A stretch of DNA of 64,000 nt. Source: Caenorhabditis elegans (lineage: Eukaryota; Nematoda; Chromadorea; Rhabditida; Rhabditidae). Below, one piece after another: positions 33,601-41,000 of the stretch. Under the pieces are notes generated by a model. That model was not told where the DNA came from, searched no databases, and saw only the letters and a program-made list of their open reading frames with translations. The stretch is taken from NCBI RefSeq assembly GCF_000002985.6, contig NC_003279.8, positions 682,001-746,000 of the forward strand, given 5' to 3'. Position numbers and translations under genes: made by a program. The number at the start of each line of letters is the position of its first letter. Position 1 is the stretch's first letter.

Positions 33601-33850
33601 AAACGTCTCGAAACTGTGCTCATCGAGCAGTTGACGCTTTTCCTGAAGAAATGTTGTGGTCGAATTAATGCGAAATATGGGAAAATTCGGGTTAAAATCG
33701 ATGAAAAATCGTGGAAAAACGAACATTTGTGGTTAATGTGTCGAGCAGAATCTTCAAATGTTTCACACGGCTCACACAATCCCTGTTCAAGTCGGTGAAT
33801 CTTGAAATGCTCGCCTGCACATCTGACGATTTGCCCTTTCGGGCAAACAT
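18634..33850 (-). CDS. hgap-1: RalGAP alpha subunit (Rap/Ran-GAP domain, tuberin-like)
   Basis: Eleven exons: 33725-33850, 33477-33642, 31216-31648, 29731-29995, 28039-28265, 25946-26270, 24419-24664, 22419-22550, 20249-21985, 19756-19863, 18634-18786. All phases agree, giving 1305 aa. The start MFARKGKSSDVQ and HLKILLDTLT resemble the human RALGAPA1 N-terminus (MFSKK and RLKHLRIVIE). WQRHAIESLLKK and AIRLFLVFYQCLGV match its tuberin-type block. The C-terminal GAP domain (about 1093-1280) has KVAVIYVGESQEDRASIL, then GGLPVETRAPYFADAEAEVI, HIGNDEVH (about 1179-1186, containing the catalytic Asn thumb), TKFCDVLIV and FGPLFDGALV. It is expected to form a complex with the RalGAP beta subunit, stimulate GTP hydrolysis on Ral and influence TORC1 signalling (family knowledge). 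The alpha rather than beta assignment rests on the N-terminus and the REVHKVAVIYV block. Exon 4's end (donor AAA|GTTCCG) is the weakest junction. The symbol is from memory. Confidence 0.93.
19022..19252. mobile_element. Short terminal-inverted-repeat element in RalGAP intron 10
   Basis: The ends CACAGAGCGGCTTTTACTAC and GTAATAAAAACCGCTCTGTG are inverted repeats, followed inward by GGCCTAGAAAAATC on one side and GGCCGAGTTTTC on the other. Length about 230 bp, no coding potential. Similar GTGGCC/GGCCGAG motifs occur at 49150-49400, 53090-53450 and 55890-55990. Confidence 0.65.
19903..20236. mobile_element. Two CACGTG fold-backs side by side in RalGAP intron 9
   Basis: Copy one (about 19903-20075) ends GACAGCCTGGGACCACGTG. 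Copy two starts at that CACGTG and runs to AGATCAAGCC at about 20231. Each has TTGATCTAC...ATGCGGGA arms and a central TGACGTCA. They share the junction hexamer, so one probably inserted at the end of the other. Confidence 0.8.
22078..22388. mobile_element. Pair of CACGTG fold-backs in RalGAP intron 8
   Basis: Two copies in the same orientation (about 22078-22224 and 22240-22388), each ending CAGCCT...ACGTG, with TGATCTAC...AAAAAATG arms and GTGCTGACGTCACATTT or its variant in the middle. They fill most of the 433-bp intron. Confidence 0.8.
22695..22945. mobile_element. ACTGTAG-family fold-back in RalGAP intron 7
   Basis: Left arm GCGTACTGCGCAAC...TTTGACGCGCAAAATATCTC...CTACAGTAATTTTTTAAATT and right arm GACACAATCGCTACAGTAGT...TTTTGCGCGTCAAGTATG are inverted around an AT-rich spacer at about 22800-22850. 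Same family as positions 1-118. Confidence 0.8.
23488..24395. mobile_element. Large fold-back element in RalGAP intron 7
   Basis: The outer ends TAGGTCTCCAAATAAGATCC and GGATCCTATTTGGAGACCTA are nearly perfect inverted repeats. The arms (about 23488-23935 and 23960-24395) share CATTTGACAATAGTCACAAA and its complement. It is a relative of 2437-3335. The (AT)n tract at 24391-24407 abuts the right end. Confidence 0.85.
24988..25288. mobile_element. ACTGTAG-family fold-back in RalGAP intron 6
   Basis: The outer inverted ends are CAGGAACACACTATTCTGAG...TATTTGACGCGCAAAATATC and TTTTGCGCGTCAAATATGTT...GCATTCTCAGAATTTTGTG. The inner arms contain GACTACTGTAGCGATTGTG and CACAATCGCTACAGTAGTAA. About 300 bp, intact. 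Confidence 0.85.
25518..25625. mobile_element. Miniature derivative of the CACGG element
   Basis: Only about 108 bp. It begins GGGGTTCTGGCCATCATCC, reads AAATGGAAGAGTTTTTGCCG and then the inverse GAAACTCTTCCATTTCAATT, and ends GAGGAAGGCCAGAGCCTCGTG. The CpG-rich centre is missing and one terminal block is duplicated in inverted form. Confidence 0.75.
26345..27700. repeat. GGCAATTTGCCGATTTGCAAA satellite in RalGAP intron 5
   Basis: About 1.35 kb of a roughly 60-bp unit made of AACCGGCAATTTGCCGATTT plus GCAAATTTTTGGAAA and a TGGTTTTTGGAATTTTGC spacer. The orientation flips near 26890, so the second half reads as the complement. Related to the satellites at 4985, 6640 and 30200. Confidence 0.85.
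27790..28015. mobile_element. Short palindromic element with GGCTCCGCCCC arms
   Basis: Arms GAAAAAATACAATCGCACAA...GATCTACCTTGTTGACTAGG and GAGGTAGATCAAAAATAAAT...GTGCGATTGTATTTTTTTTC are inverted around a TTGTTGCTGTTGTTATTGTT spacer. About 225 bp, inside RalGAP intron 5, immediately before exon 5. Confidence 0.75.
28335..28925. mobile_element. Fold-back element in RalGAP intron 4
   Basis: Arms about 28335-28620 and 28630-28925 are inverted copies: AAATGTGGTGTAGTCGAATA...AAGCGGCTGGAAACTAGC versus GTTTCCAGCCGCTTGACAAG...TTCGACTACACCAACTTC. A single-arm remnant of the same family (TTTGACTACATCACCTTTAA) lies at 58650-58765. Confidence 0.8.
29040..29290. mobile_element. CACGTG fold-back joined to a GCGCCTTTAAA palindrome in RalGAP intron 4
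   Basis: 29040-29190 is a CACGTG-family copy whose right end reads GACACCACGCGCGTG. It overlaps a second palindrome, 29185-29285, with arms GTGTGCGCCTTTAAAGTGAG and ACTATTTAAAGGCGCACACA. The second palindrome is a relative of the one at 49500-49893. Confidence 0.7.
30200..31140. repeat. GGCAAATCGGCAATTTGCCG satellite in RalGAP intron 3
   Basis: About 940 bp of a roughly 34-bp unit (GAAAATTTCCGGCAAATCGG plus CAATTTGCCGGAGTT). A higher-order block of about 420 bp recurs: the ACCGAAATTTGCCTACCGGC plus CTGCCGAC segment appears near 30537 and 30950, with a shorter version near 31140. Confidence 0.8.
31688..32430. mobile_element. Fold-back element in RalGAP intron 2
   Basis: The outer ends AAAGGTGGGGTAGCGCTAGT and ACTGGCGCTACTCCACCTTT are inverted. 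The arms share GGTACCACAATGACC, GAAAATTGAAAAAATCTCAG and GGAGCGCGCTTGCACGTTTT. About 740 bp in total. A diverged relative is at 34970-35560. Confidence 0.85.
32529..33042. mobile_element. Inverted pair of internally deleted CACGG elements in RalGAP intron 2
   Basis: A minus copy at 32529-32737 and a plus copy at 32834-33042 are 96 bp apart. Both lack the ACTTTCCCACGCGTTGTCCG segment between GTGTGGAGTACACG and GGCGATTGTCAATGG, so they share one deletion and form a subfamily. The DNA before the first copy (32453-32528) is repeated after it (32738-32810: AAAAATCCTCTAAAAATCGA). Confidence 0.8.
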
Positions 33851-36124
33851 TTTCCTGTGATTTTAGGCGATTTTCTGCAAATTTTCGCTGTTCAAACGTT
33901 TAAAATCGACGGAAAATGCGTATATTTTACTAAATATGCGAGAAATAGTGATTTAATTCGAAAAAATCAATATAAAAATGGAAAAAAACTACAGTAGTAA
34001 TTTAAAGGCGCATACCTCGAAAGTTAAAATCGTGCCAGGACCCGCCGCAATTTAGAATCGATTTTTAGATGAAAACTTTTTTTTTCTTACTAAAAATTAA
34101 AATTTTTCACTGAAAATTTCGGTTAAACTCTGACTTTTAACACGAATCTTATCAAAACTATGACAATTTCTAGTGAAAATCGCCAATTTTGTGTGTAAAA
34201 TCAATTTTTTCAGTGAAAAATGTTTTTTTTTGAGTTAAAACTAAATTTCGAGCTTGAAACTAGAAAATGTCAAGTAAAAAATTCATTTTTAAGCGAAAAA
34301 TTAACGTTTTTTTCCAAATTTTCGCCTATAATTCACACAAAAAATACTGAGTCAGCAAACAATGTGGGAGCATCCCGAAAATGGTGCAGAATGGTAGAGC
34401 AAAAACGAAAAATCGATGAATTATTGTGGAGAGAGAGGAAATTTTATTCAATTTTTGAGGAATGGAGGTTAAAAAAAAGAGTAGAAACATTGAAAAGTGG
34501 CAAAGAAATCCAGCTTGAAACCGGAAAAACTCCCAGAAAACGAAGCAAATAAGAAAATCCCACAAAAAATCCGAATTTAATTGCAGTTTTCGACCGAAAT
34601 TCAGCCAACCAGTGAGTGGTTCAATTATTAAAAAGCACATATATACATATAACTTTATTCAAAGGACATAATCCATATAAAGTCTGTCAAAACGGAAAAG
34701 GTTCTTTCCAAACACACAATTGGCCCCCTCTGTCCAAAAGAGAGAGCATGGGAATCGGAGAGGGCGGTGAGAGAGACGCAGACATCGAGATGACACTTTT
34801 TGACAGCAACACTGTGTGTGTGTGTGTGTGTGTGTGAGTCTCTGTGATTGAGTGAAAGCACTTTTGGGAATATATACTGGTAGAAATTTAATTTAAAATG
34901 ATAAAAAATTTCTTGGGATTTTTTTTTTTGAGTACTGTAGCCACAAAAGTACGTAATTTTCTTGAAAATGCGCCCATGGGGTCCCAATGACGTAATATCA
35001 TGATAAAAAATTTTTGAAAATTGGAAAAATCTCAGTTTCCCCTCCCCCCCCCCCCTAATTCCAATTTGAATTTCCGCCAATTGAATTCGTTCGGCGGAGC
35101 GCGCTTGCATTATTTTTATTAATTTATTTAATTTTCTCTGTTGTTATTTCACTGATTTTCTTCATTTTTTGGGGATTTTTAATTGGGAAAAGAGAGAAAA
35201 ATGCAAGATAAATGCAAATTGTTCATTAAAAAATCACTGAAAATGGGTAAAACTGTGAAATATGCTAATTTCAGGCTTGGTGTCGTCGGAACTCATAATT
35301 TCGCAGTTTTACCCATTGTCTATGATTTTTTAATGAACATTCTGCATTTATCTTTTTTTTTTAAATTCAATTTCTATTAAAAATCCCCAAAAAATGAAGA
35401 AAATCAGTGAAATAATTAGAAAAAATAAAATAAATTTATAAAAATAATGCAAGTGCGCTCCACCGAACGAATCCAATTGGCGGGAGTTCAAATAGGAATT
35501 AGAGGGAAAACTGAGATTTTTTTCAATTTTCAAAACAAAAAATCATAAAAAATAAGCATTTTAGCTTAAAAACTCGAAAAATCATACAAAAATTAATTTC
35601 AAGTTGTCCACGAGTAGTACGCGACGCCTGGTTGCAAAAATGGCGTAGATTTCGATTATTAAAAGCTTAAAAATCATTTTTTTTTACCAATTTCCAATTA
35701 AATATCCTAATTTTAATCTCAATTTTCTTGAAAGACGTGCAAATATAGATACATCTAACATAAAAATTCTTCGCTGCGAGACCCAGGACCCCATAAATCG
35801 CCTGCGCCTTTAAATTTATATTTATTTTCTCTCTCAAACAGCGATGAAAATCACGTTTTTGAACCAAATTTTCCAAAAAATAAGACAAATTTCTATTTTA
35901 AAAACCACTTTATTCGGTCATTGGTCGCTAAATAGCAAATTTTGAGGCAAAAAAAAAACGAACAGACAACGGAAAATCGAGTGAAAACAAGTGAGAACAC
36001 AGCAAAACTAGTCCTAATTAATTAAAGGCGCATCACGTGGAAAAGAAAACTGTTGTGGAAGAATAAAAAATGGAACATGAGGGGAAATATTACAAAAATA
36101 GTAAAAGATGCATCAAGATTAAGA
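33851..36124. other. 2.3-kb intergenic region without a supported gene
   Basis: This should include the promoter of the RalGAP gene near 33860-34000. It contains AT-rich unique DNA, a (GT)n microsatellite at about 34808-34837, a fold-back at 34970-35560, a C12 tract at 35044-35055, and recurring TTTAAAGGCGCAT motifs (34003 and 36022). A frame at 34220-34552 (+) is open but has no splice or homology support. Confidence 0.7.
34970..35560. mobile_element. Fold-back element related to 31688-32430
   Basis: The left arm has TTGAAAATTGGAAAAATCTC, a C tract, CCAATTGAATTCGTTCGGCG and GAGCGCGCTTGCATTATTTT. The right arm has AATAATGCAAGTGCGCTCCA, CCGAACGAATCCAATTGGCG and GAAAACTGAGATTTTTTTCA. The inner arms also pair (AAATGCAAATTGTTCATTAA with TTTAATGAACATTCTGCATT). 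Confidence 0.75.
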
Positions 36125-37684
36125 TTATTTTTCGAAAATCGAGTCCTCCGCCCAGGAATTCATCATAATTTTCGACTTTTTTTCGGAGATTGCTGCACAT
36201 TGTCGGCTGCTCCGGTGGTTTTTGGAAGGTTTTGAGAGCTGAAAGATTTGAATTTTTTGGAATTTCGAGAAATTTCTTTTTTTTTACCCGAAGCGCTTTG
36301 AATCTGGCGAGCTGCATTTCCAGCTTGCATTGTGCGTTCAGTGACTTTGATTCCTTGAAGTTTTCTGAAAAAAAAACACGAGTTTTGACTTGAATTTTCT
36401 GAATTTTTAACACGGATTTCTGGTTTCCCTCAAAGAATTGAAATGGAAGAGTTTTTGCCGAACTAGGCCAGGCCATATCTGGGGTAGATTTACGGCGCGT
36501 TGCGTGTCGCGTCGCGGCTCGATTTTAGTTGTAAAACTAAATGTGATTTGTCCGTGTGGAGTACACGACTTTCCCACGCGTTGTCCGGCAGGCGATTGTC
36601 AATGGAGCGCGAAAAATTCAATGAGGAAGGCCAGAACTCCGTGATTTTTCTTTTACTCGGCGTAGATTTCGCAGTTTCAGACTGTTTTTCAGGTCTAATC
36701 AGCGGAATTTTCGTTGATCCCGCCAATCTCGGTGATTTTCTGAGCCTTTTTCGCTCAGGTTCTGGGATTTCAGCTTTTAGAGCAATCTTTGAAATTTCGA
36801 CAAGTTTCTTGAAGTCCAACGCAATTTTTTCAGTAGAATTCGCAGTTTCCGGCAATTTTTCTGAGCAAATCTTCGAAATTTCGACAAGTTTTCTGATTTT
36901 CGGCGTAGATTTCGCAAATTCTGACGGTTTTTCTGCAAATCCCGGTGATTTTCGGCTCGGGGAGCTCCCAGCTGCTCTATTGTTCAGCATTGTCTGCTCA
37001 GTAGCGGGGGCGTCTTGATTTTCAGTAGAATTCGCAGTTTTCGGCAATTTTTCTGAGCAAATCTTCGAAATTTTGACAAGTTTTCTGATTTTCGGCGTAG
37101 ATTTCGCAATTTCTGACGGTTTTTCTGCAAATCTCGGTGATTTTGGGCTCGGGGAGCTTCCAGCTGCTCTATTGTTCAGAATTGTCTGCTCAGTAGCGGG
37201 GGCGTCTTGATTTTCAGTAGAATTCGCAGTTTCCGGCAATTTTTCTGAGCTAATCTTTGGAATTTCGACAGGTTTTCTGACTTTTGGCGTAGATTTTGCA
37301 GTTTCTGGTGATTTTCGGCACGATGAGCTCCCAGCTTCTTCATTATTCAGCCTTTTCAGCTGGGCTTCTTGAGAGCCTGTAATCACGTCGCCGTCGTCAT
37401 CCTCTGAATCATCATCCGACCAAATTTCGATTATTTCCTGAAAAAATCGATTTTTTTTGCTTTTTTTTGCTCTTTTCTCATTGTCAGCTTTTCCCACTTT
37501 CCAGCAATTTCTCCACGGCGTCGGAACGTATCCTGGTCGCCGATCGAACTGGATAACTGGCCGGCTGGCGATAAATCGGCGAAGATCTGCTACTATCTCG
37601 TCTGAAAACGTTTTTCTGCTAAAACCTGCTAAAAATCTGGCTAAAATCACCTGATAACATTACAATATCATCATTTCCGGGCAT
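36125..37684 (-). CDS. Lys/Ser-rich probable nuclear protein with internal 64-aa repeats
   Basis: Exons 37651-37684, 37498-37601, 36657-37437, 36288-36364 and 36125-36238 are in phase, giving 369 aa (MPGNDDIVMLS to SIFEK). I do not recognise the family. The N-terminal globular-looking part reads RRFIASRPVIQFDRRPGYVP then TPWRNCWK. An acidic patch WSDDDSEDDDGD follows, then about two and a half copies of a roughly 64-aa repeat (RKSPGFAEKPSE, KSTPKIRKLVEISKICSEKL, NSTENQDAPATEQ) and a basic PERKRLRKSPRL stretch. The last two exons give a short helical charged tail. Basic and SP/TP-rich composition suggests a nuclear or chromatin protein. The 60-nt intron before 37437 is a multiple of 3, so it could be retained. 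A CACGG element occupies intron 36365-36656. The gene is head to head with pif-1, 393 bp between starts. Confidence 0.85.
36411..36643 (+). mobile_element. CACGG-ended element in the nuclear-protein gene intron
   Basis: Runs from CACGGATTTCTGGTTTCCCT to GGCCAGAACTCCGTG. It takes up most of the intron between the last long exon and the two short terminal exons, 14 bp from the donor. The long open frame of the gene runs on into it by chance. Confidence 0.85.
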
Positions 37685-38077
37685 TTTTGACGAAAAAAAA
37701 GCGGAAAATATTTAGAATTTCGAAAATGAAGAGAAGCGTTACGGTACTAAAGGCACATGGCGTAAAATATTCCGCAGGACTCGCCGCGATTTATGATTTT
37801 CACTATTTTTTTTGGGCAAAAGTTGACATTTTTCAGAATAAAATTCAAAATTGTGTTGATAAATTGTTTATTTGATTTTTTTTTCAAATTTAAATAAACT
37901 GTAAATTTTAAATTTTCCCCCAAATATTCGCAAATTCCCTTCAAACCAAGTTTTAATAGCACAGTAATCCCCGAGCAATCGCGCTCCACCGGACTAACCT
38001 ACACACCGCGAATTTTGAATTACATCCCTCATAATTAATTGTTTTTGCCATTTTTTCGCTATTTCCAGTGGATTTTA
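37685..38077. promoter_or_regulatory. Divergent intergenic region and trans-splice acceptor of pif-1
   Basis: 393 bp between the starts of two divergent genes, so a shared promoter region is likely. The pif-1 ATG at 38078 is preceded by CGCTATTTCCAG (ending 38069), a strong SL1-type acceptor 8 nt upstream. I see no TATA box. The stretch 37745-37790 (AAAGGCACATGG and following) resembles other dispersed sequence in the window. Confidence 0.6.
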
Positions 38078-41000
38078 ATGAGTAAAAGCCTACAAACCGA
38101 CGAAAATGGCGGTGTCAGTGAAAGTCCATCAAATTGCACATATTGCTACACGCTGGAATGCTCTCTACGCATCGAATCCACCTCATCAATCAAGAAAAAG
38201 ACTCCAATCTCCTCGAAAAGCGCTATAATGACTGTCGGCAGAAATGCGCAGAGGTTTTAGTCGAATAAATGCCTGTTTTAAGAGCAAGAAATTCCAGAAA
38301 AATTCACCTTCAAATCGAGCTAAAGACCACCGCTACCGGACAGCCCGCTGTAGTGTGCTATGACGTCACAGATGCAGTTGTACACTTGCAAAGCGTTGCA
38401 AATGGGAAGTGTACTGTAGAAATTCCTTCGCTGTAAGACCTAAAAGACCAGAAAAATGGAAAATATCTGAAAACCCCAATTTCAGCTCGTTAATGTTCCA
38501 AATGTTCAATTGCGCGCCGCGAAAGCTCAACGTCTTCATGAAATCTCTCCAAGCAAAGTTGGATATTATGAAAATGGAGAAAAGCCCAATTTCAGCAGTG
38601 TAAAATCGATAAATTATCGAAAAATCAATAAAAATCCCTTCAGACCCCGGCAATTCTCACGTCCGCCGGCAGTTTTCAGCGTTCTGAGCCCGCTGACGAT
38701 CAGCGAAATGCGAAAAGTGAAGAAGCTACGCGAACCGTCGGCGCTGGCGAGACCTTCGAAAGAGGCGACCACACCGAAGCGGCGGTAATTTGAAATTTTC
38801 ACATTAAAAAAAAATCGCGAATTTCAGCACTTCCTCAATGAATTTGCTCGCCGGCGGCTTGGAAAATCGAATTATGAATCGATCGATTGGGCTGAAAAGG
38901 ACGACCAGTTTTGCTAGAGATGATCGTGAAAAAGCCGAGGTTCTGCAGCTAAAAATCCGTCAAAAATCGATAAAATTTCGTTTTTTTTCCGTGAAATTCC
39001 AGGTTTTTTAGTCCAAAAGCACGGATTTCTGGCTTCCCTCATAAATTGTAATGGAAGAGTTTTTGCCGAACTAGGCCAGGCCATATCTGGGGTAGATTTA
39101 CCGCGCGTTGCGGCTCGATTTTAGTTGTAAAACTAAATGTATTTGTCCGTGTGAAGTACACCACTTTCCCATTGCCCGGCGGGTGATTGTCAATGGAGCG
39201 CGAAAAATGCAATTAGGAAGCCCAGAAACCCGTGAAAAAGTGTCACGCGGTTTTCAAAGTAGAGGTGCAAGCGCGCTCCACCGCTCCACGGTGCTTGGCG
39301 GCAAAACCAGAATTTTCGCTGATTTCAAGCATTTTCCGTCGTTTTTCATGATTTTTCATGTCGAAATAGTGTTTAAAAATGTCTTTAATGCTGAAAAGTG
39401 AATATTTCAAAAATTTTGACATGAAAAACTGAAAAAATTATCGGAAAAGTGTATTTTTTGAGTTTTTACTTATTTTTCGGTTTTTAAAAAAATTATTTCT
39501 ACATAAAAATTGATGAAAACAGCATATGAAGTGCAAAAAATAAAGAAGACTTACATAAATTTTGACAAAAAATCACGAAAAACAATAAAAAAAGTCGAAA
39601 AATGATTGGAAACGGAGAAATTTTCCCTTTTTATGTAGAAATTTTGAATTTTTTCAAAATTTTCTCAATTTTGAAACACAAAACATGAAAAATGATTGAA
39701 AATATTTGAATTTTTAGTTTTCGCGCCAATACCTAACGAGACCCATCGGTGTGACCATGGAGCGCGCTTGCATCTCGATTTTAAAATTCGTATGAATTTT
39801 TCGCGCTCCATTGACAATCGCCTGCCGGACAACGCGTGGGAAAGTGTCGTGTACTCCACCCGGACAAATCACATTTAGTTTTACAACTAAAATCGAGCCG
39901 CGACGCGACACGCAACGCGCCGTAAGTCTACTGAGCCAAAATGGCCTAGTTCGGCAAAAACTCTTCCATTTCAATTCATGAGGGAAGCCAGAAATCCGTG
40001 TTTTAACCTAGAAAATCAAGAATTTTTTTGGGAAAAAATGCCAAAAATCCCAGATTTTCCCTAATTTTCAGCTAATTTTTCCCCGAAACAGACAATTTTC
40101 AGACCCTTGTCTCCCTGAAATCATTCAAAGATGCTCCTGCAATTTCCGAACGGATTCAGCTGTCAGATGAGCAAAAATCGGTTGTCCGATGTGTGATAAA
40201 TGTAATTTTTCGTTCGAAAAAAAAAATTATCGAAAATTTGCAGTCTCGAACGAGTGTCTTCTTCACGGGATCCGCTGGAACCGGAAAATCTGTGATTCTT
40301 CGGAGAATCATTGAAATGTTGCCCGCCGGGAACACCTATATCACCGCAGCGACAGGTAGAGGATCACTTTGAAATATTTGCAAAAAATCGTGTCAAGACC
40401 TCCCCCAAAAAATTTTCATGTACCTTTAAAAAATAGAACCGACTTTTTTTAATTAAAAAATCATTAAAAATTAGAGGAAAATTTGGGAAAAAAAATCATT
40501 AAAAATTCTTTAAATAATAATTGTTTATTTGTCACAAGAAATAGCTACACCGGAAGATAAAGAAAAAAAGTAAATAAAAAAGATGTGTGGACAAATAAGT
40601 AAAATGACCAATTGGACCAGCTATAGCCCGGGAGGTTAAGTTGGGGGGAAGAGGGTGTCAAATGGGATAGAGTCTAGGCGCGACGCAAATGCATTTGGAG
40701 TTAACAGTTTAGGGAAACGTTTTGCTATTCGATTCCACAACGACAAGTTAACATGTAGAAAACATTTAGACGGAACACCACAGACAACAAGTAGATAGGG
40801 GTGACGAGTAGAGCGTGAAGCTCGAACGAACGATGATAAGGACGGGAAGTGATACTCGCTTGAAATAATTTTATGGAAGGTTCGGAGGATTTGAAGAACC
40901 CGTCTATGGTGGGTAGACAATAAATTAAATTGGGAAAGCCTACTACTGTATGACGAGTAAGATAAATTGCACCTTTGAAAGACACACTTTGAGAAAAACC

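Noticed and set aside
33427..33798. Plus-strand frame of 123 aa opposite RalGAP exon 2
   Set aside because: The minus strand matches the RalGAP alpha N-terminus with correct splice sites and phases; the plus frame begins in TTAGGC-like repeat.
34220..34640. Possible small gene (plus strand 34220-34552, or minus strand 34326-34640)
   Set aside because: The plus frame's C-terminal half is charged and looks protein-like, but there is no acceptor, homology or conserved start, and the minus frame is Phe/Leu-rich AT-driven sequence.
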